From the NCBI RefSeq assembly GCF_009371885.1, contig NZ_QLZA01000005.1, positions 1 to 64,000 of the forward strand: 64,000 nucleotides of DNA, read 5' to 3'. Positions 17,292-26,461 of this stretch are shown one piece after another. The notes under the pieces are model-generated. The model did not search any database. It was not told the DNA's origin and saw only the letters and a program-made list of their open reading frames with translations. A program made the position numbers and the translations under genes. This DNA comes from Bifidobacterium tibiigranuli. GTDB taxonomy: Bacteria > Actinomycetota > Actinomycetes > Actinomycetales > Bifidobacteriaceae. Each line of letters opens with the position of its first letter. Positions within the stretch are counted from its first letter, which is position 1.

Positions 17292-17449
17292 TTTGCCCCT
17301 ATGGCGGGACAAAATCAGGCGATGAATGGCGTTGAGATGAGATTCGTGAATGAAGAACGAAGGGAACGATTAACTATAATGGAGCGTGCAAAATGGATGC
17401 AAGCGGCTCGACCGGCTTGGTTATTCGCGACTAAAGAATTTTGCACCGT

Positions 17450-18436
17450 ATGAAACGAGTCACTGCGATGAATAATGTCATATGCCCCAACTTGGGCCTC
17501 GATCTTGCCTTCGAGCGCGAGCTGCTTGCGCAGTGGGGGATTGATGATATCAATCTTATTGAGATCAACGATCCCAGACCGCTCGATGCGCATGTCAACG
17601 AATACCAGGCTTCCGGCGCGCTGCTGACGTATGAGCCTGCCACTGCTGATGTTCTCGCGCGGTGCCCGAGCCTGCGGATCATTTCCTTGGAAAGCATCGG
17701 CTACGACACGGTCGACATTCCCGCCGCCACCGCGCACGGCGTGCAGGTGACCAACGTGCCGGGGTACTGCCTAGAAGATGTGGCGTTGCATACGCTTGCG
17801 ATGGCGCTTGATCTTACGCGGCAGATTACTTTCCAGGATCGGCAGGTGCGCGAAGGGCATTGGGACGCGCTGTCTGGGTATCCGATGCGTCGCATTGGCG
17901 GCCTCGTCTTCGGTCTGGTGTTCTTCGGCGGCATCGCCATGCGGCTGGCCGATATGCTCAGGCCCTTGGGATTCGATGTGCTGGTCTACGCGCCGCACGC
18001 CAGTGACGAGCTGCTGGCCGAACATGGATGCCGAAGGGCCGATGCGCTTGACGATCTGCTTGCCGAATCCGACTACGTATCGTTGCATTGTCCGCTTATA
18101 ACCGGCGTCACCGATAATCTCATTGGCTCTCGCGAGCTCGACATCATGAAGGACAGCGCGTTCCTTATCAATACTGCGCGCGGCGGGGTCATCAATCAGC
18201 AGGCTCTCGTCGAAGCGCTAAGGCGACATGCGATTCGCGCGGCCGCACTCGATGTGGTCGAGGGCGAAGGAGCGGGTGTGGGCGAACTCGCTGAAATCGA
18301 CAACTGCATTCTCACGCCGCATTCCGCCTTCCTGAGCGAGGATTCGTTCAACGAGTTGCGTGAGCGGGCGCTGAAGCACCTCGTGCAGGCATTGTCCAAA
18401 CATTCGGACGGGCACGTTGACGATCTGGTGAACTGA
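17450..18436 (+). CDS. D-isomer-specific 2-hydroxyacid dehydrogenase-like protein with altered NAD motif
   Basis: A 328-residue protein of the D-2-hydroxyacid dehydrogenase family. The catalytic Arg244 (NTARGGVI), Glu (ALDVVEGEG) and His (LTPHSAF) are present. The usual nucleotide-binding GxGxxG reads FFGGIA (about residues 158-163, in FGLVFFGGIAMRLAD), so the first and last glycines are replaced. NAD binding may be weakened or the protein may do something else. The start is uncertain: TTG 17441, ATG 17450 and ATG 17468 are all in frame and none has a good ribosome site. A consensus -10 TATAAT lies at 17375-17380. The cognate substrate is unknown. Confidence 0.8.
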   Translation: MKRVTAMNNVICPNLGLDLAFERELLAQWGIDDINLIEINDPRPLDAHVNEYQASGALLTYEPATADVLARCPSLRIISLESIGYDTVDIPAATAHGVQVTNVPGYCLEDVALHTLAMALDLTRQITFQDRQVREGHWDALSGYPMRRIGGLVFGLVFFGGIAMRLADMLRPLGFDVLVYAPHASDELLAEHGCRRADALDDLLAESDYVSLHCPLITGVTDNLIGSRELDIMKDSAFLINTARGGVINQQALVEALRRHAIRAAALDVVEGEGAGVGELAEIDNCILTPHSAFLSEDSFNELRERALKHLVQALSKHSDGHVDDLVN

Positions 18437-18700
18437 TGTGTTCCGGCTGACGAGGCCCATATCGGAAAACGTACGCTGAGCACGAGTTATCGTACGTTTT
18501 CCGATACGATCTTCATTGCGATGCGTGAAAACGTACGCTGCGAAAATGAAACACGGCAACACCGTCTGTAATCCCCATTCACAGCACGCCAAATGCGATG
18601 GAACCGGGCACATCTGGCGCCGAGGTGTCGCTTGGTGCGTGGTCTTGGGTACGATGGTGACTTGCATTGTAGTCAGGAAACTTAAGGATAAGAGAGATAC
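18437..18700. promoter_or_regulatory. glmM upstream region with AAAACGTACG repeats
   Basis: A perfect 16-bp inverted repeat has arms at 18460-18475 and 18491-18506. A third partial copy, the 14-mer GAAAACGTACGCTG, recurs at 18465-18478 and 18527-18540. The hairpin has no T-run, so it may terminate transcription of the dehydrogenase gene imperfectly, or the repeated motif may be a protein-binding site for glmM control. Confidence 0.5.
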
Positions 18701-20086
18701 ATGCCCAGGATGTTCGGCACCGATGGTGTGCGAGGTTTGGCAAATAGGGTTCTGACGGCGCGGCTGGCGCTTGACTTGGGCGATGCAGCGGTGCGCGTCC
18801 TCGGCGATCCCGACACCAGAGACGACCGGCCGGAAGGACGGCGTCGTGCGCTGGTCGGCCGCGACACGCGCGTTTCCGGCGATTTTCTCGCCTCGGCCCT
18901 GTCGGCTGGCATGAGCGCCGGCGGTTTCGACGTGATTGACGCCGGCATCATTCCCACCCCTGGCGTGGCGTTCCTCACCTCGGTGCTCAACGTCGAAATG
19001 GGCGCGGTGATCTCGGCCTCGCACAACCCGATGCCCGACAATGGCATCAAGTTCTTCGCGCGTGGCGGCTTCAAACTCGCCGACACCAAGGAAGACGAGA
19101 TCGAGGCGCTGCTCGGGCAGGACTGGAACAGGCCGACCGGGGCTGGCGTTGGCCGCGTGAGCCATGACACCGCCACCGCCACCAACCTGTATATCGACCA
19201 TCTGGTGGACACCATAGCGCCTATCGGCCCGGACAAAACGCAGCCCAAGCCGCTCAAGGGCCTGAAAATCGTGGCCGACTGCGCCAATGGCGCTGCTTCG
19301 GTCGTCGCGCCGGAAGCTCTGAGAAGGGCCGGCGCTGAGGTCATGGTCATCAACGCCTCGCCGGATGGCTACAACATCAATAAGAACGCCGGCTCGACCC
19401 ATCCTGAGCAGTTGCAGGCCATGGTCAAGGCCTCGGATGCGGTGATGGGCGTCGCCTTCGACGGGGACGCCGACCGGTGCCTTGCCGTGGACGAAAACGG
19501 TGACATGGTCAATGGCGATCAGATCATGGGCATTCTCGCGCGCGCCAAGAAGCACGCGGGCAAGCTCAACCATGACACCCTGGTCGTCACCGTGATGAGC
19601 AATCTGGGGCTGAAGCTCGCCTTGGCCGATATGGGCATTGCAACCGTGCAGACCGGCGTCGGCGACCGCTACGTGCTCGAAGAAATGCTGCGCGGTGATT
19701 ATTCGCTCGGCGGCGAGCAGTCTGGCCATGTTATCAACCGCGCATTCGCCACGACTGGCGACGGCACGCTCACCGCACTGACACTGTGCAACGAAGTGGC
19801 TTCCTCTGGGCGCAGCCTGCGCCAGTTGGCCGCTGACTTCCCGCAGCTGCCGCAGCAATTGGTCAACGTGCCCAATGTGGACAAGGGCGCGGTCTCCGGC
19901 AACGCCGCAGTGCAGGCTGCTGTCGAGCGCGAATCGAAGCTGCTGGGCGACACTGGGCGCGTGCTGCTGCGGCCCAGCGGCACCGAGCCGCTCGTGCGCG
20001 TGATGGCCGAAGCCGGGACGCAAGCTCAAGCCGACGAGGTCTGCGCACGTCTCGCTGCAGTGGTCGCCGAAGAACTAGCGTTGTGA
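18701..20086 (+). CDS. glmM: Phosphoglucosamine mutase
   Basis: A 461-residue alpha-D-phosphohexomutase that interconverts glucosamine-6-phosphate and glucosamine-1-phosphate for UDP-GlcNAc and peptidoglycan synthesis. The opening MFGTDGVRGLAN is typical. The phosphoserine loop is ISASHNPMPDNGIKFF (Ser107), the metal-binding loop DGDADR, the sugar-binding loop GGEQSGHVI and the phosphate-binding loop RPSGTEPLVRVM. All four domains are present at family length. The stop overlaps the start of the peptide deformylase gene, indicating an operon. Confidence 0.97.
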   Translation: MPRMFGTDGVRGLANRVLTARLALDLGDAAVRVLGDPDTRDDRPEGRRRALVGRDTRVSGDFLASALSAGMSAGGFDVIDAGIIPTPGVAFLTSVLNVEMGAVISASHNPMPDNGIKFFARGGFKLADTKEDEIEALLGQDWNRPTGAGVGRVSHDTATATNLYIDHLVDTIAPIGPDKTQPKPLKGLKIVADCANGAASVVAPEALRRAGAEVMVINASPDGYNINKNAGSTHPEQLQAMVKASDAVMGVAFDGDADRCLAVDENGDMVNGDQIMGILARAKKHAGKLNHDTLVVTVMSNLGLKLALADMGIATVQTGVGDRYVLEEMLRGDYSLGGEQSGHVINRAFATTGDGTLTALTLCNEVASSGRSLRQLAADFPQLPQQLVNVPNVDKGAVSGNAAVQAAVERESKLLGDTGRVLLRPSGTEPLVRVMAEAGTQAQADEVCARLAAVVAEELAL

Positions 20087-20739
20087 TGTTCGGGCGCAAC
20101 GCGAAAGTCGACGTCGAACTCAACCGTGACGTCGAAGGGCTCCTGCACGAGGCAGGCAAAGACCGCATCCTGCCCATCGTGCAAATGGGGGAGCCGGTGC
20201 TGCGCCAGCCGTCCGAACAATACGCGGGCCAGCTAAGCAAGCGCACGCTTGCCAAATTGCTCGACACCATGCGCGAGACCATGCTGGAAGCGCCCGGAGT
20301 CGGGCTGGCTGCGCCGCAGATCGGGCTGGGACTAGCCATCGCCGTAATCGAAGACCACCTGCGCGACGACGAGGACGATCCGCGCGAAATCGGCGAACTG
20401 CCGTTCCGGGTCATCATCAACCCGTCGTATGAGCCGGTCGGAGCCGAAACGCGCAGCTTCTACGAGGGCTGCCTGAGCTTCTCCGGCTATCAGGCCGTGC
20501 GTCGGCGTTGGCTCGACATCACCGCGCGCTGGCAGGACGAGGGCGGCAAGCGCCACGAAGAACGCATGCATGGCTGGCCGGCCCGCATCTTCCAGCACGA
20601 AACCGACCATCTGAGCGGCGAAGTGTACATCGACAAGGCCGAAATCCGTTCCTTAAGCAGCGACGACAACCTCAGCGACTTCTGGGCCGAGGATCCGGTG
20701 CCGACCGAGGCCGCCGAAGAGCTTGGGTTTACGATTTAG
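20086..20739 (+). CDS. def: Peptide deformylase
   Basis: A 217-residue metalloenzyme that removes the formyl group from nascent N-termini. Its three motifs are GVGLAAPQIG, EGCLS (Cys129) and HETDH (His171, Glu172, His175), which supply the metal ligands and the catalytic Glu. An N-terminal extension of about 25 residues and an acidic tail make it longer than the E. coli enzyme, as in other actinobacteria. The ATG overlaps the glmM stop codon. A T8-G9 tract follows the stop closely. Confidence 0.95.
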   Translation: MFGRNAKVDVELNRDVEGLLHEAGKDRILPIVQMGEPVLRQPSEQYAGQLSKRTLAKLLDTMRETMLEAPGVGLAAPQIGLGLAIAVIEDHLRDDEDDPREIGELPFRVIINPSYEPVGAETRSFYEGCLSFSGYQAVRRRWLDITARWQDEGGKRHEERMHGWPARIFQHETDHLSGEVYIDKAEIRSLSSDDNLSDFWAEDPVPTEAAEELGFTI

Positions 20740-20744
20740 CGAAG

Positions 20745-20906
20745 TTTTTTTTGGGGGGGGGCTTGGCCTCTCTCGTACATCACAACACAAGGCCTACTGC
20801 CCCTTTTGGGCCTCTGGCTCAGGATAACCGTTACGAAAAGGGCATCGGAGAAGAGGCTCTGCCCCTTTCGTGACGCTCGTTGCGGTTTGGCGTCACAAAA
20901 GGGGCA
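20745..20906. terminator. Convergent intergenic hairpins after def
   Basis: Between the convergent def and 20958-22739 genes lies a 16-bp inverted repeat with one mismatch (arms 20860-20875 and 20891-20906). A related arm at about 20830-20844 could pair with the first arm instead, giving two mutually exclusive hairpins. No long T-run follows, though 20745-20752 is T8 followed by G9. It probably acts as a shared transcription stop. Confidence 0.45.
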
Positions 20907-20957
20907 TTATCCCTGGAATCCAACGATGAGAGCGGGGCACCATCCGACCTTTAATCC

Positions 20958-22739
20958 TTAACCCTCCGCCTCAAGCAGCGCATGCAATGCCTGCGCGAGC
21001 TTGGCTCTGGCGGGGTAGTGCTCCACGAGCTTGCGTGCAATGGCTTGCGCTTCGTTCATGCTGAACACCGACGCATACTTCATCAGCGACTTGGCGATAT
21101 GCTGATACGCGGCCTGCCGTGCCGGCATTTCGCCCTCGTAGCTGCCGTCCATGCCGATAGGACCTAGGATGATGTGTTTCGCTGTCTCTGGTTTTGCTAG
21201 TGCAATGGTTTTCGCCAGCTTCGTGCGAGACTTGGGGAACTGGCGTGCGTAGCGCCAGGCTCGTTCGCCGAGCTTTTCGCTGATGAGCAGATGCTCATAG
21301 GCCATATTGCGCGTGAAATGCTCGCGGCCATCGTCATATTCCTCAAGAATCAGCTCGACCTGACGAGGCCAATTGTCCCCGCTCACTGCACGCAGTCGTG
21401 AGACGTTGAAAATCTCGTCGGAATCGAAAGCCTCAACCACGCGCTCGCGATAGAGCTCGCACAGCTCCTCGCGCCGCCCCAAAGCCTGCAAAGCGGCCTC
21501 GTGTATGGACTCCCACTCGTAGGGTGCCGCATCGGAGGGGATGATCATAAGCTGCTGGTTCGGGTCGTCGCGCATCACTGACTCGCTGAAGTCCAGCAGC
21601 TCATGCCAGCGCTCCTGCGCGATGAGCCGGGCGGCATAGGAATCCGCGAAAGGCTCCATGTCGTGATGCTCGGCGAGGAAGCGGTCTGCGGCCTCGCCTT
21701 CGCCGCTCAAGCGCAGCAGATCGTGGCGCAGGAAGAGCATTGTCTGCTCGAAATGCATATGCACCAGTTCGATCGGGTAATCCACCAGATCGCCGTCCGC
21801 ATTCTCCATCAGCCCGCTGTCCAGATCGGTCTGCACATCCGTTTTGGCCTGGTGCAGCATGCGGTCCATCGCGCCCGACGCCTTGTCCAGCGCATCATAA
21901 GCCAGTACGCGCGTGTCGTCCCAGCGAGCGAAGGGCAGCGCGCAGGAAAGCAGCTCGACCATCTGCGTGGGGTTGAGACGGAAATCCTCGCTGCAAACCA
22001 CATCGAGTATCGCCTGCAGCGACGCGGTGCCAGCGATCGGATCGGCACTGCGCGCCAAGGACTCGAAATAGACGCGAATATCCTGAATCAGCCGTTTGAG
22101 GAAGACGAAGCCCTCGTCTTCACGATCAGCGATGCTGCCGATGAATTCCGCTGTGATTTCAAGCGCCGCCGCAAGATTCGCGGCCGCGTCCTGCCAATGG
22201 TCGCTCATCATCGCATTGCCCGCCACGGCCTGCACGCCGGACAAGGCCCGCGTTTCGATATGGAAGGTGGGCAGTGCGGCCTGACGCATCGCATACCCTT
22301 CCGGCGTGAGCTGCGTATCGGGCACGGATGCCGCGAGACTCTGGAAGTACCAGTCAATCGGCGCTCTCATGATGCTGCGCGCCTGATCGAGTGGCGCTAC
22401 CGGTCCGGACAGTCGCGTGGCGTCGCATTCGGCTGCGAGATCGTCAAGGACTTCGTTCCACAGAAACGTGGGGCTGTCATCCTCGGTTCCGAGCGGCCAG
22501 CCGGTGGCGATGAAATCGCGCAGGATGTCGACCTCATCATGGGGTAGCATGCCGGTATCGCCTTTGGCGTCTGTGTTGGCGGAGGTATTGGGGGAGTGCC
22601 CATAATCGGCGTCGTGACGTGCGTTCCCGCGCTCGAGGGCACTGCCGCTCGGATGCGCCTGCGAAGCGTGATGCCGTTTGCTGTCGTCGGTACGGTCAGC
22701 ATCGTGGCCGTCGCTGAATTCGGAAGGGTGGTATGTCAT
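20958..22739 (-). CDS. Hypothetical all-helical protein
   Basis: A 593-residue protein I cannot assign with confidence. The first 70 residues are polar, rich in His, Asp and Ser, and probably disordered. The rest is predicted helical, with repeated Leu/Ala-rich pairs of helices (for example RLIAQERWHELLDFSESVMRD and HEAALQALGRREELCELYRE) reminiscent of TPR-like or DUF6880-type helical repeats. No signal peptide, membrane segment or catalytic motif is visible. GGAGG lies 11 bases before the ATG. It is monocistronic and convergent with def. A scaffold or protein-binding role is only a guess. Confidence 0.75.
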   Translation of the reverse strand: MTYHPSEFSDGHDADRTDDSKRHHASQAHPSGSALERGNARHDADYGHSPNTSANTDAKGDTGMLPHDEVDILRDFIATGWPLGTEDDSPTFLWNEVLDDLAAECDATRLSGPVAPLDQARSIMRAPIDWYFQSLAASVPDTQLTPEGYAMRQAALPTFHIETRALSGVQAVAGNAMMSDHWQDAAANLAAALEITAEFIGSIADREDEGFVFLKRLIQDIRVYFESLARSADPIAGTASLQAILDVVCSEDFRLNPTQMVELLSCALPFARWDDTRVLAYDALDKASGAMDRMLHQAKTDVQTDLDSGLMENADGDLVDYPIELVHMHFEQTMLFLRHDLLRLSGEGEAADRFLAEHHDMEPFADSYAARLIAQERWHELLDFSESVMRDDPNQQLMIIPSDAAPYEWESIHEAALQALGRREELCELYRERVVEAFDSDEIFNVSRLRAVSGDNWPRQVELILEEYDDGREHFTRNMAYEHLLISEKLGERAWRYARQFPKSRTKLAKTIALAKPETAKHIILGPIGMDGSYEGEMPARQAAYQHIAKSLMKYASVFSMNEAQAIARKLVEHYPARAKLAQALHALLEAEG

Positions 22740-22940
22740 GATCGGTCATTCCTCCGTTCCGGTGGCTGATTGCCGATAATTGATTCCGTCCCTACCAGCC
22801 TACCGAATCCGCGTATCGTCCTGTATCGCTCCGGGCGCACTGCACGGAGTGTCACTGTGTAATGGAATAACACCGTGTAAAAGCACTATGTGGGAATCCA
22901 CGTGAAAAGACTGACAGATAAGACCGCGGAATGCTTCAAT

Positions 22941-23984
22941 CTATTCGAAGGGATACTTCAAACCCCACTGACTGCGAATCCGGTCCATGAGCCGCATGAT
23001 GCGCATCGTGTCGGCGTAGGGCATTTCGGGGCATTCGCCTTTGCCATCGAGAATCGTGTTGGCGGCGGAGGCCACCTGATACTCGTAGCCGGTCAGCTGC
23101 TCGGGAACGTCGTGACGCTTGACGAGTCTGTGGTTGGGGTCATAAACGTCAATCGACGCCACGTTGTTGACGTTCTCGCACACGAGATATCCCTTGGTGC
23201 CCCAGACGGAGGCGCTGCGGTCAGAGACGGAGACCATCGAGCTGTCGGCGATGCCTATTGTGCCGTCCTGATAGATGATGGTGGTGGAGCTTTGCGCGTC
23301 GACGCCGCTTTCGTGGCGAATCATGGCGGTGTTGATTCGCTTGATCGGGCGCGGCCCCATGACCATATCGATGAAATTCAGCGGATATACGCCGACGTCG
23401 AGCAGCGCGCCGCCAGCCAGCGCCGGGTCGATCATGCGCGCCTTGCCGGACACTACATAGCCCAGATTCGCGCTCACTGTGCGGACTTCGCCAATCGCGC
23501 CCGAAGCTATGATGTCGTCGATGATGCCACGCGAGGGCATATACCGCGTCCAGATGGCCTCGGTGCACAGCAGCTCGATTTCGTGTGCGACATCCAGCAG
23601 TTCCTGCGCCTGCGAGGCGTTGGCGGTGAAAGATTTCTCAACCAGCACATTCTTGCCGGCTTTGAGACATTGGATTCCCTGCTCGGCATGCAGGCTGTGC
23701 GGCGTGGCGATATACACCAGATCGACTTCCGGGTCGGCCAGCAGCTCCTCGTATGAACCGTAGGAAACCGGGATATCGTATTGCTTGGCGAAGGTCGCCG
23801 CCCGCTCGCCATCCCTCGCGGCGACCGCATAAGGCGCGACGAGATTGGCATATCGGGGGTCTTCGGTCATGGCGTTGAGCGTTTCGGCCATATGATGCGC
23901 GATGCGCCCGGCACCGAGTATCGCGACATTCACCTTCAGGCCGTCTCGTTCGGCCTCGGTGCGCTTGCCATTGAGTCTGCTCAT
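22941..23984 (-). CDS. Gfo/Idh/MocA-family oxidoreductase
   Basis: A 347-residue NAD(P)-dependent oxidoreductase. The Rossmann motif VAILGAGRIAHHMAETL is followed by the family signature DLVYIATPHSLHAEQ and VLVEKSFTANASQAQEL, where EK holds the conserved lysine. A typical C-terminal alpha/beta domain starts around GEVRTVSANLGY. The start at 23984 is set by AAGGAGG; an ATG one codon upstream is too close to that site. Members oxidise or reduce sugars, inositols or dihydrodiols. Substrate is unknown and no sugar operon is adjacent. Confidence 0.9.
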   Translation of the reverse strand: MSRLNGKRTEAERDGLKVNVAILGAGRIAHHMAETLNAMTEDPRYANLVAPYAVAARDGERAATFAKQYDIPVSYGSYEELLADPEVDLVYIATPHSLHAEQGIQCLKAGKNVLVEKSFTANASQAQELLDVAHEIELLCTEAIWTRYMPSRGIIDDIIASGAIGEVRTVSANLGYVVSGKARMIDPALAGGALLDVGVYPLNFIDMVMGPRPIKRINTAMIRHESGVDAQSSTTIIYQDGTIGIADSSMVSVSDRSASVWGTKGYLVCENVNNVASIDVYDPNHRLVKRHDVPEQLTGYEYQVASAANTILDGKGECPEMPYADTMRIMRLMDRIRSQWGLKYPFE

Positions 23985-24058
23985 CATTCCTCCTTGAATA
24001 GTAGGGTCGTGATTCCATTCTAGGAATTTCGCTTTACGTTTTGATCCTGCGAGAGATA

Positions 24059-24703
24059 ATGGGTGTCGTGAATGAAGCTGAGGAATCCATCGTGCAAGGC
24101 GAGACGCCAGATAGCGGGGGAGCGTTGTCATCAACTGAGGAAGTTGAAGCGATAAAGGCGGTTTCACCATCGCAATCGGCCAGCTTGTCAAAGCCTAGAT
24201 CGGCCAAGCGCAAGAAGAATCGCAAGAAAAGCCTTAAGAAGGAACGCAAACCGAGGGAGCGTGCAGAAAAGTACGCACGAGGCACGCGCAGCTACACGAT
24301 GTCGCATATCCACGGCAAGGATACAGCCATCGAAGTGGAGGTGCGCCGTTACCTGTTCTCGCGCGGATTGCGTTTCCGCAAAAACGACAAGCGCTACCCG
24401 GGCCATCCCGATGTGGTGCTGCCAAAATGGCATGTGATCGTTTTCGTAAACGGGTGCTTCTGGCACGCCCATGAGCACTGCGCCAAGCACACGATGCCCA
24501 AATCCAACGTGGAATATTGGAGCGCTAAACTGCTGCGCAATCGCGAGCGTGACCACGAACAGCATGCGAAGCTTGCTGCGATGGGCTGGCGCGTAATCGA
24601 TGTCTGGGAGTGCGAGCTTGAGAAAAACGTACGCGAGGAGAGGCTTACACGGCTGTACGACGAGATAACGGAAGAAGCTACTACTCAGCTTCCAGCCGAC
24701 TGA
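24059..24703 (+). CDS. vsr: Very-short-patch repair endonuclease (Vsr) with basic extension
   Basis: A 214-residue Vsr-family DNA mismatch endonuclease. The core begins SYTMSHIHGKDTAIEVEVRR and includes PGHPDVVLPKWHVIVFVNGC, the Phe-Trp-His active-site segment GCFWHAHEHC and WRVIDVWECEL. Vsr nicks beside T:G mismatches arising from deaminated 5-methylcytosine. About 75 extra residues at the N-terminus are acidic and then very Lys/Arg-rich (KKNRKKSLKKERK), perhaps DNA-contacting. The start is uncertain (ATG 24059; TTG 24041 also in frame). No cytosine methyltransferase gene is nearby. Its 3' end overlaps the convergent 24681-25472 gene by 23 bases. Confidence 0.88.
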   Translation: MGVVNEAEESIVQGETPDSGGALSSTEEVEAIKAVSPSQSASLSKPRSAKRKKNRKKSLKKERKPRERAEKYARGTRSYTMSHIHGKDTAIEVEVRRYLFSRGLRFRKNDKRYPGHPDVVLPKWHVIVFVNGCFWHAHEHCAKHTMPKSNVEYWSAKLLRNRERDHEQHAKLAAMGWRVIDVWECELEKNVREERLTRLYDEITEEATTQLPAD

Positions 24704-25472
24704 TTTCGACGCGCAGCTTGTGCAGCTTGGCGTAGAGTTCGTTGCGCTGCGCCGGTTGCTTGGCCCGGGCGTGATCCTTGACGAGTTTGGCTTCGTCGGC
24801 GCGTAAGGATGCGAGGCTGTCGCGGTTTGCTATGCGTGCATCGAGGTCGTGGGCGTCAGTGCTGCCGAGGACGATTTGGGCGCTGAGACTTTCCCATACT
24901 TCATCGAGCGTGGTGCCGGCAATCGCGAGTTTGGCCTTGCTGCTTGGCTGATAGTCGCTGACGAATACCCTGTTGGTCCGGGGGCGCCCCGCCTTGCCGG
25001 GCATCGCGTGCTGCACCGCGAAAGCGCAGGATTCGCCATGGGACGCTGCGGATTGTGATTCTTGGTCTTCACCGCCATCAGACTGTGACTCTTGTGGCTG
25101 CGACTCCTGGGCTTCCGCTGGCACCTCGTCGCTCACGCAGACAAACACGATGCCAGAACGCCGCATCCCAGCGATATGCTCGATGACTTCTACCGGAGCA
25201 TTTGCGCCCCGATGCTGAATCCCGATGACCATGACCTCTGCAGGCCCTCTGCCCTCTGGGGCCGCAGCGACGCCGATGGTATTCGGCCGCAGCAGAGCCA
25301 GTATGGTGATGCCCTCGACGTCGTTGGCGAAACGCTGCTTGAGCTTGGCTGAAACTGGCGTCCTTGCGGTGAACATCTGCTTGGGCAGCGTGCCCTTCGC
25401 CTCGGGAATGGCGCAGGAAACGGGCAGCCCAAGAGAGAGCGCCGAAACGGAACCACAATGTGCCACGGTCAT
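24681..25472 (-). CDS. DUF4391-like protein
   Basis: A 263-residue protein resembling the DUF4391 family (alpha/beta N-terminal part with LPKQMFTARTPVSAKLKQRF, EGITILALLRPNTIGV and EVMVIGIQHR, then a C-terminal Lys/Glu-rich coiled coil). That family is known mainly from neighbourhoods of helicases and restriction-type systems; its function is unestablished. Residues about 115-145 form a Glu/Gln/Ser-rich repeat (QESQPQESQSDGGEDQESQS). The start at 25472 is preferred because GGAAAGAAGG precedes it. It converges on and overlaps vsr by 23 bases, so the two transcripts are complementary at their ends. Confidence 0.65.
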   Translation of the reverse strand: MTVAHCGSVSALSLGLPVSCAIPEAKGTLPKQMFTARTPVSAKLKQRFANDVEGITILALLRPNTIGVAAAPEGRGPAEVMVIGIQHRGANAPVEVIEHIAGMRRSGIVFVCVSDEVPAEAQESQPQESQSDGGEDQESQSAASHGESCAFAVQHAMPGKAGRPRTNRVFVSDYQPSSKAKLAIAGTTLDEVWESLSAQIVLGSTDAHDLDARIANRDSLASLRADEAKLVKDHARAKQPAQRNELYAKLHKLRVEISRLEAE

Positions 25473-25684
25473 CAGCGGCCTTCTTTCCAAGCTGTCTCAC
25501 CGGTTTCAACCCGCGCCGGTCTTATTGCCCCATCGTATACGCGATCACAGCCCGCGCGATTCCCTTGGCGCGTCCCCAACGGTGGAAGAGCCCTACTGAG
25601 AACTAATTAATGCGCGCTAATAGGTCCTTGATACGCTGCTATGTTTCGTCCTGCTTGACTTTGTGCACGGTTCTACCAACCTTG

Positions 25685-26401
25685 TCAAATATCTTTGTCC
25701 ACCGTTTTCACAACGTCGCCGACCTCTTGCAAATGCCGTTGCATAGCTTCTTCGGCACCTTGTGCGTCGCCTTTTCGGATACAGTTGAAAATTCTGACAT
25801 GGCCGTCAAGCGACAGTTTGCGTCTGGACATGGTCTCGTGCGTCTTGCCACGTGTCTCCTCTGTGGCTTCGTTTACGAATTCCAGCAGTGCCGCAACCAG
25901 AGGGTTTCCAGTGCTTTTGGCGATGGCGAGATGGAATTCCATATCCATTTTGAGAGATTCGCGTGGTTGCATCCTTGGACTCGACCGTTCAAGGATGGTG
26001 CTCAGCGTAATCAAATCGGACGCCCCGGCCTTGCGTGCGGCCAAAGCAGCCACATGAGGCTCGACCATATTGCGCAATTCGATGATGTTGTCCCACTCAG
26101 GAAGCACTTCGCTGAACTTTGCCTCGATGGCCTTGGTTGTTTCGTCGGAGCCGAGCACAATCGTGCCAGCTCCCCATCGCGTGGCGACATGATTCTTCTC
26201 GGCCAAGATTGCGATTGCGTCGCGCAGGGTATTGCGGGATACATGGAAACCTGCAGCAAGTGTGCGCTCGCTGGGCAACCTCGAGCCTATTGGGTAATCT
26301 CCCTGCCATATACGTTGTTCGAGCAAGGCGGCGATTTCCGCAGACTTTCCCATGCCTGTCTTTAGGAAAACGTCGCCTCCTGCGTTGCCGGTCTCTTTCA
26401 T
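25685..26401 (-). CDS. GntR/FadR-family transcriptional regulator
   Basis: A 238-residue regulator. An N-terminal winged helix (GSRLPSERTLAAGFHVSRNTLRDAI) is followed by a helical FCD ligand-binding domain with the metal-binding positions in LRNMVEPHVAALAA and HLAIAKSTGN. GGAGGGG before 26401 fixes the start. It lies 60 bases after the polar amino-acid ABC transporter genes on the same strand, so it may be the operon's last gene or have its own promoter. It probably controls that transporter in response to an organic-acid or amino-acid effector; the effector is unknown. Confidence 0.9.
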   Translation of the reverse strand: MKETGNAGGDVFLKTGMGKSAEIAALLEQRIWQGDYPIGSRLPSERTLAAGFHVSRNTLRDAIAILAEKNHVATRWGAGTIVLGSDETTKAIEAKFSEVLPEWDNIIELRNMVEPHVAALAARKAGASDLITLSTILERSSPRMQPRESLKMDMEFHLAIAKSTGNPLVAALLEFVNEATEETRGKTHETMSRRKLSLDGHVRIFNCIRKGDAQGAEEAMQRHLQEVGDVVKTVDKDI

Positions 26402-26461
26402 GGCTGTCCCCTCCAATCAATCCATCATTATGCACTGACTGGAAAGTATAACCCAATTGGT

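Noticed and set aside
18218..20029. 603-codon antisense frame over glmM
   Set aside because: It is the mirror of glmM codon periodicity in GC-rich DNA; its product is Arg/His/Ala-rich with no domain.
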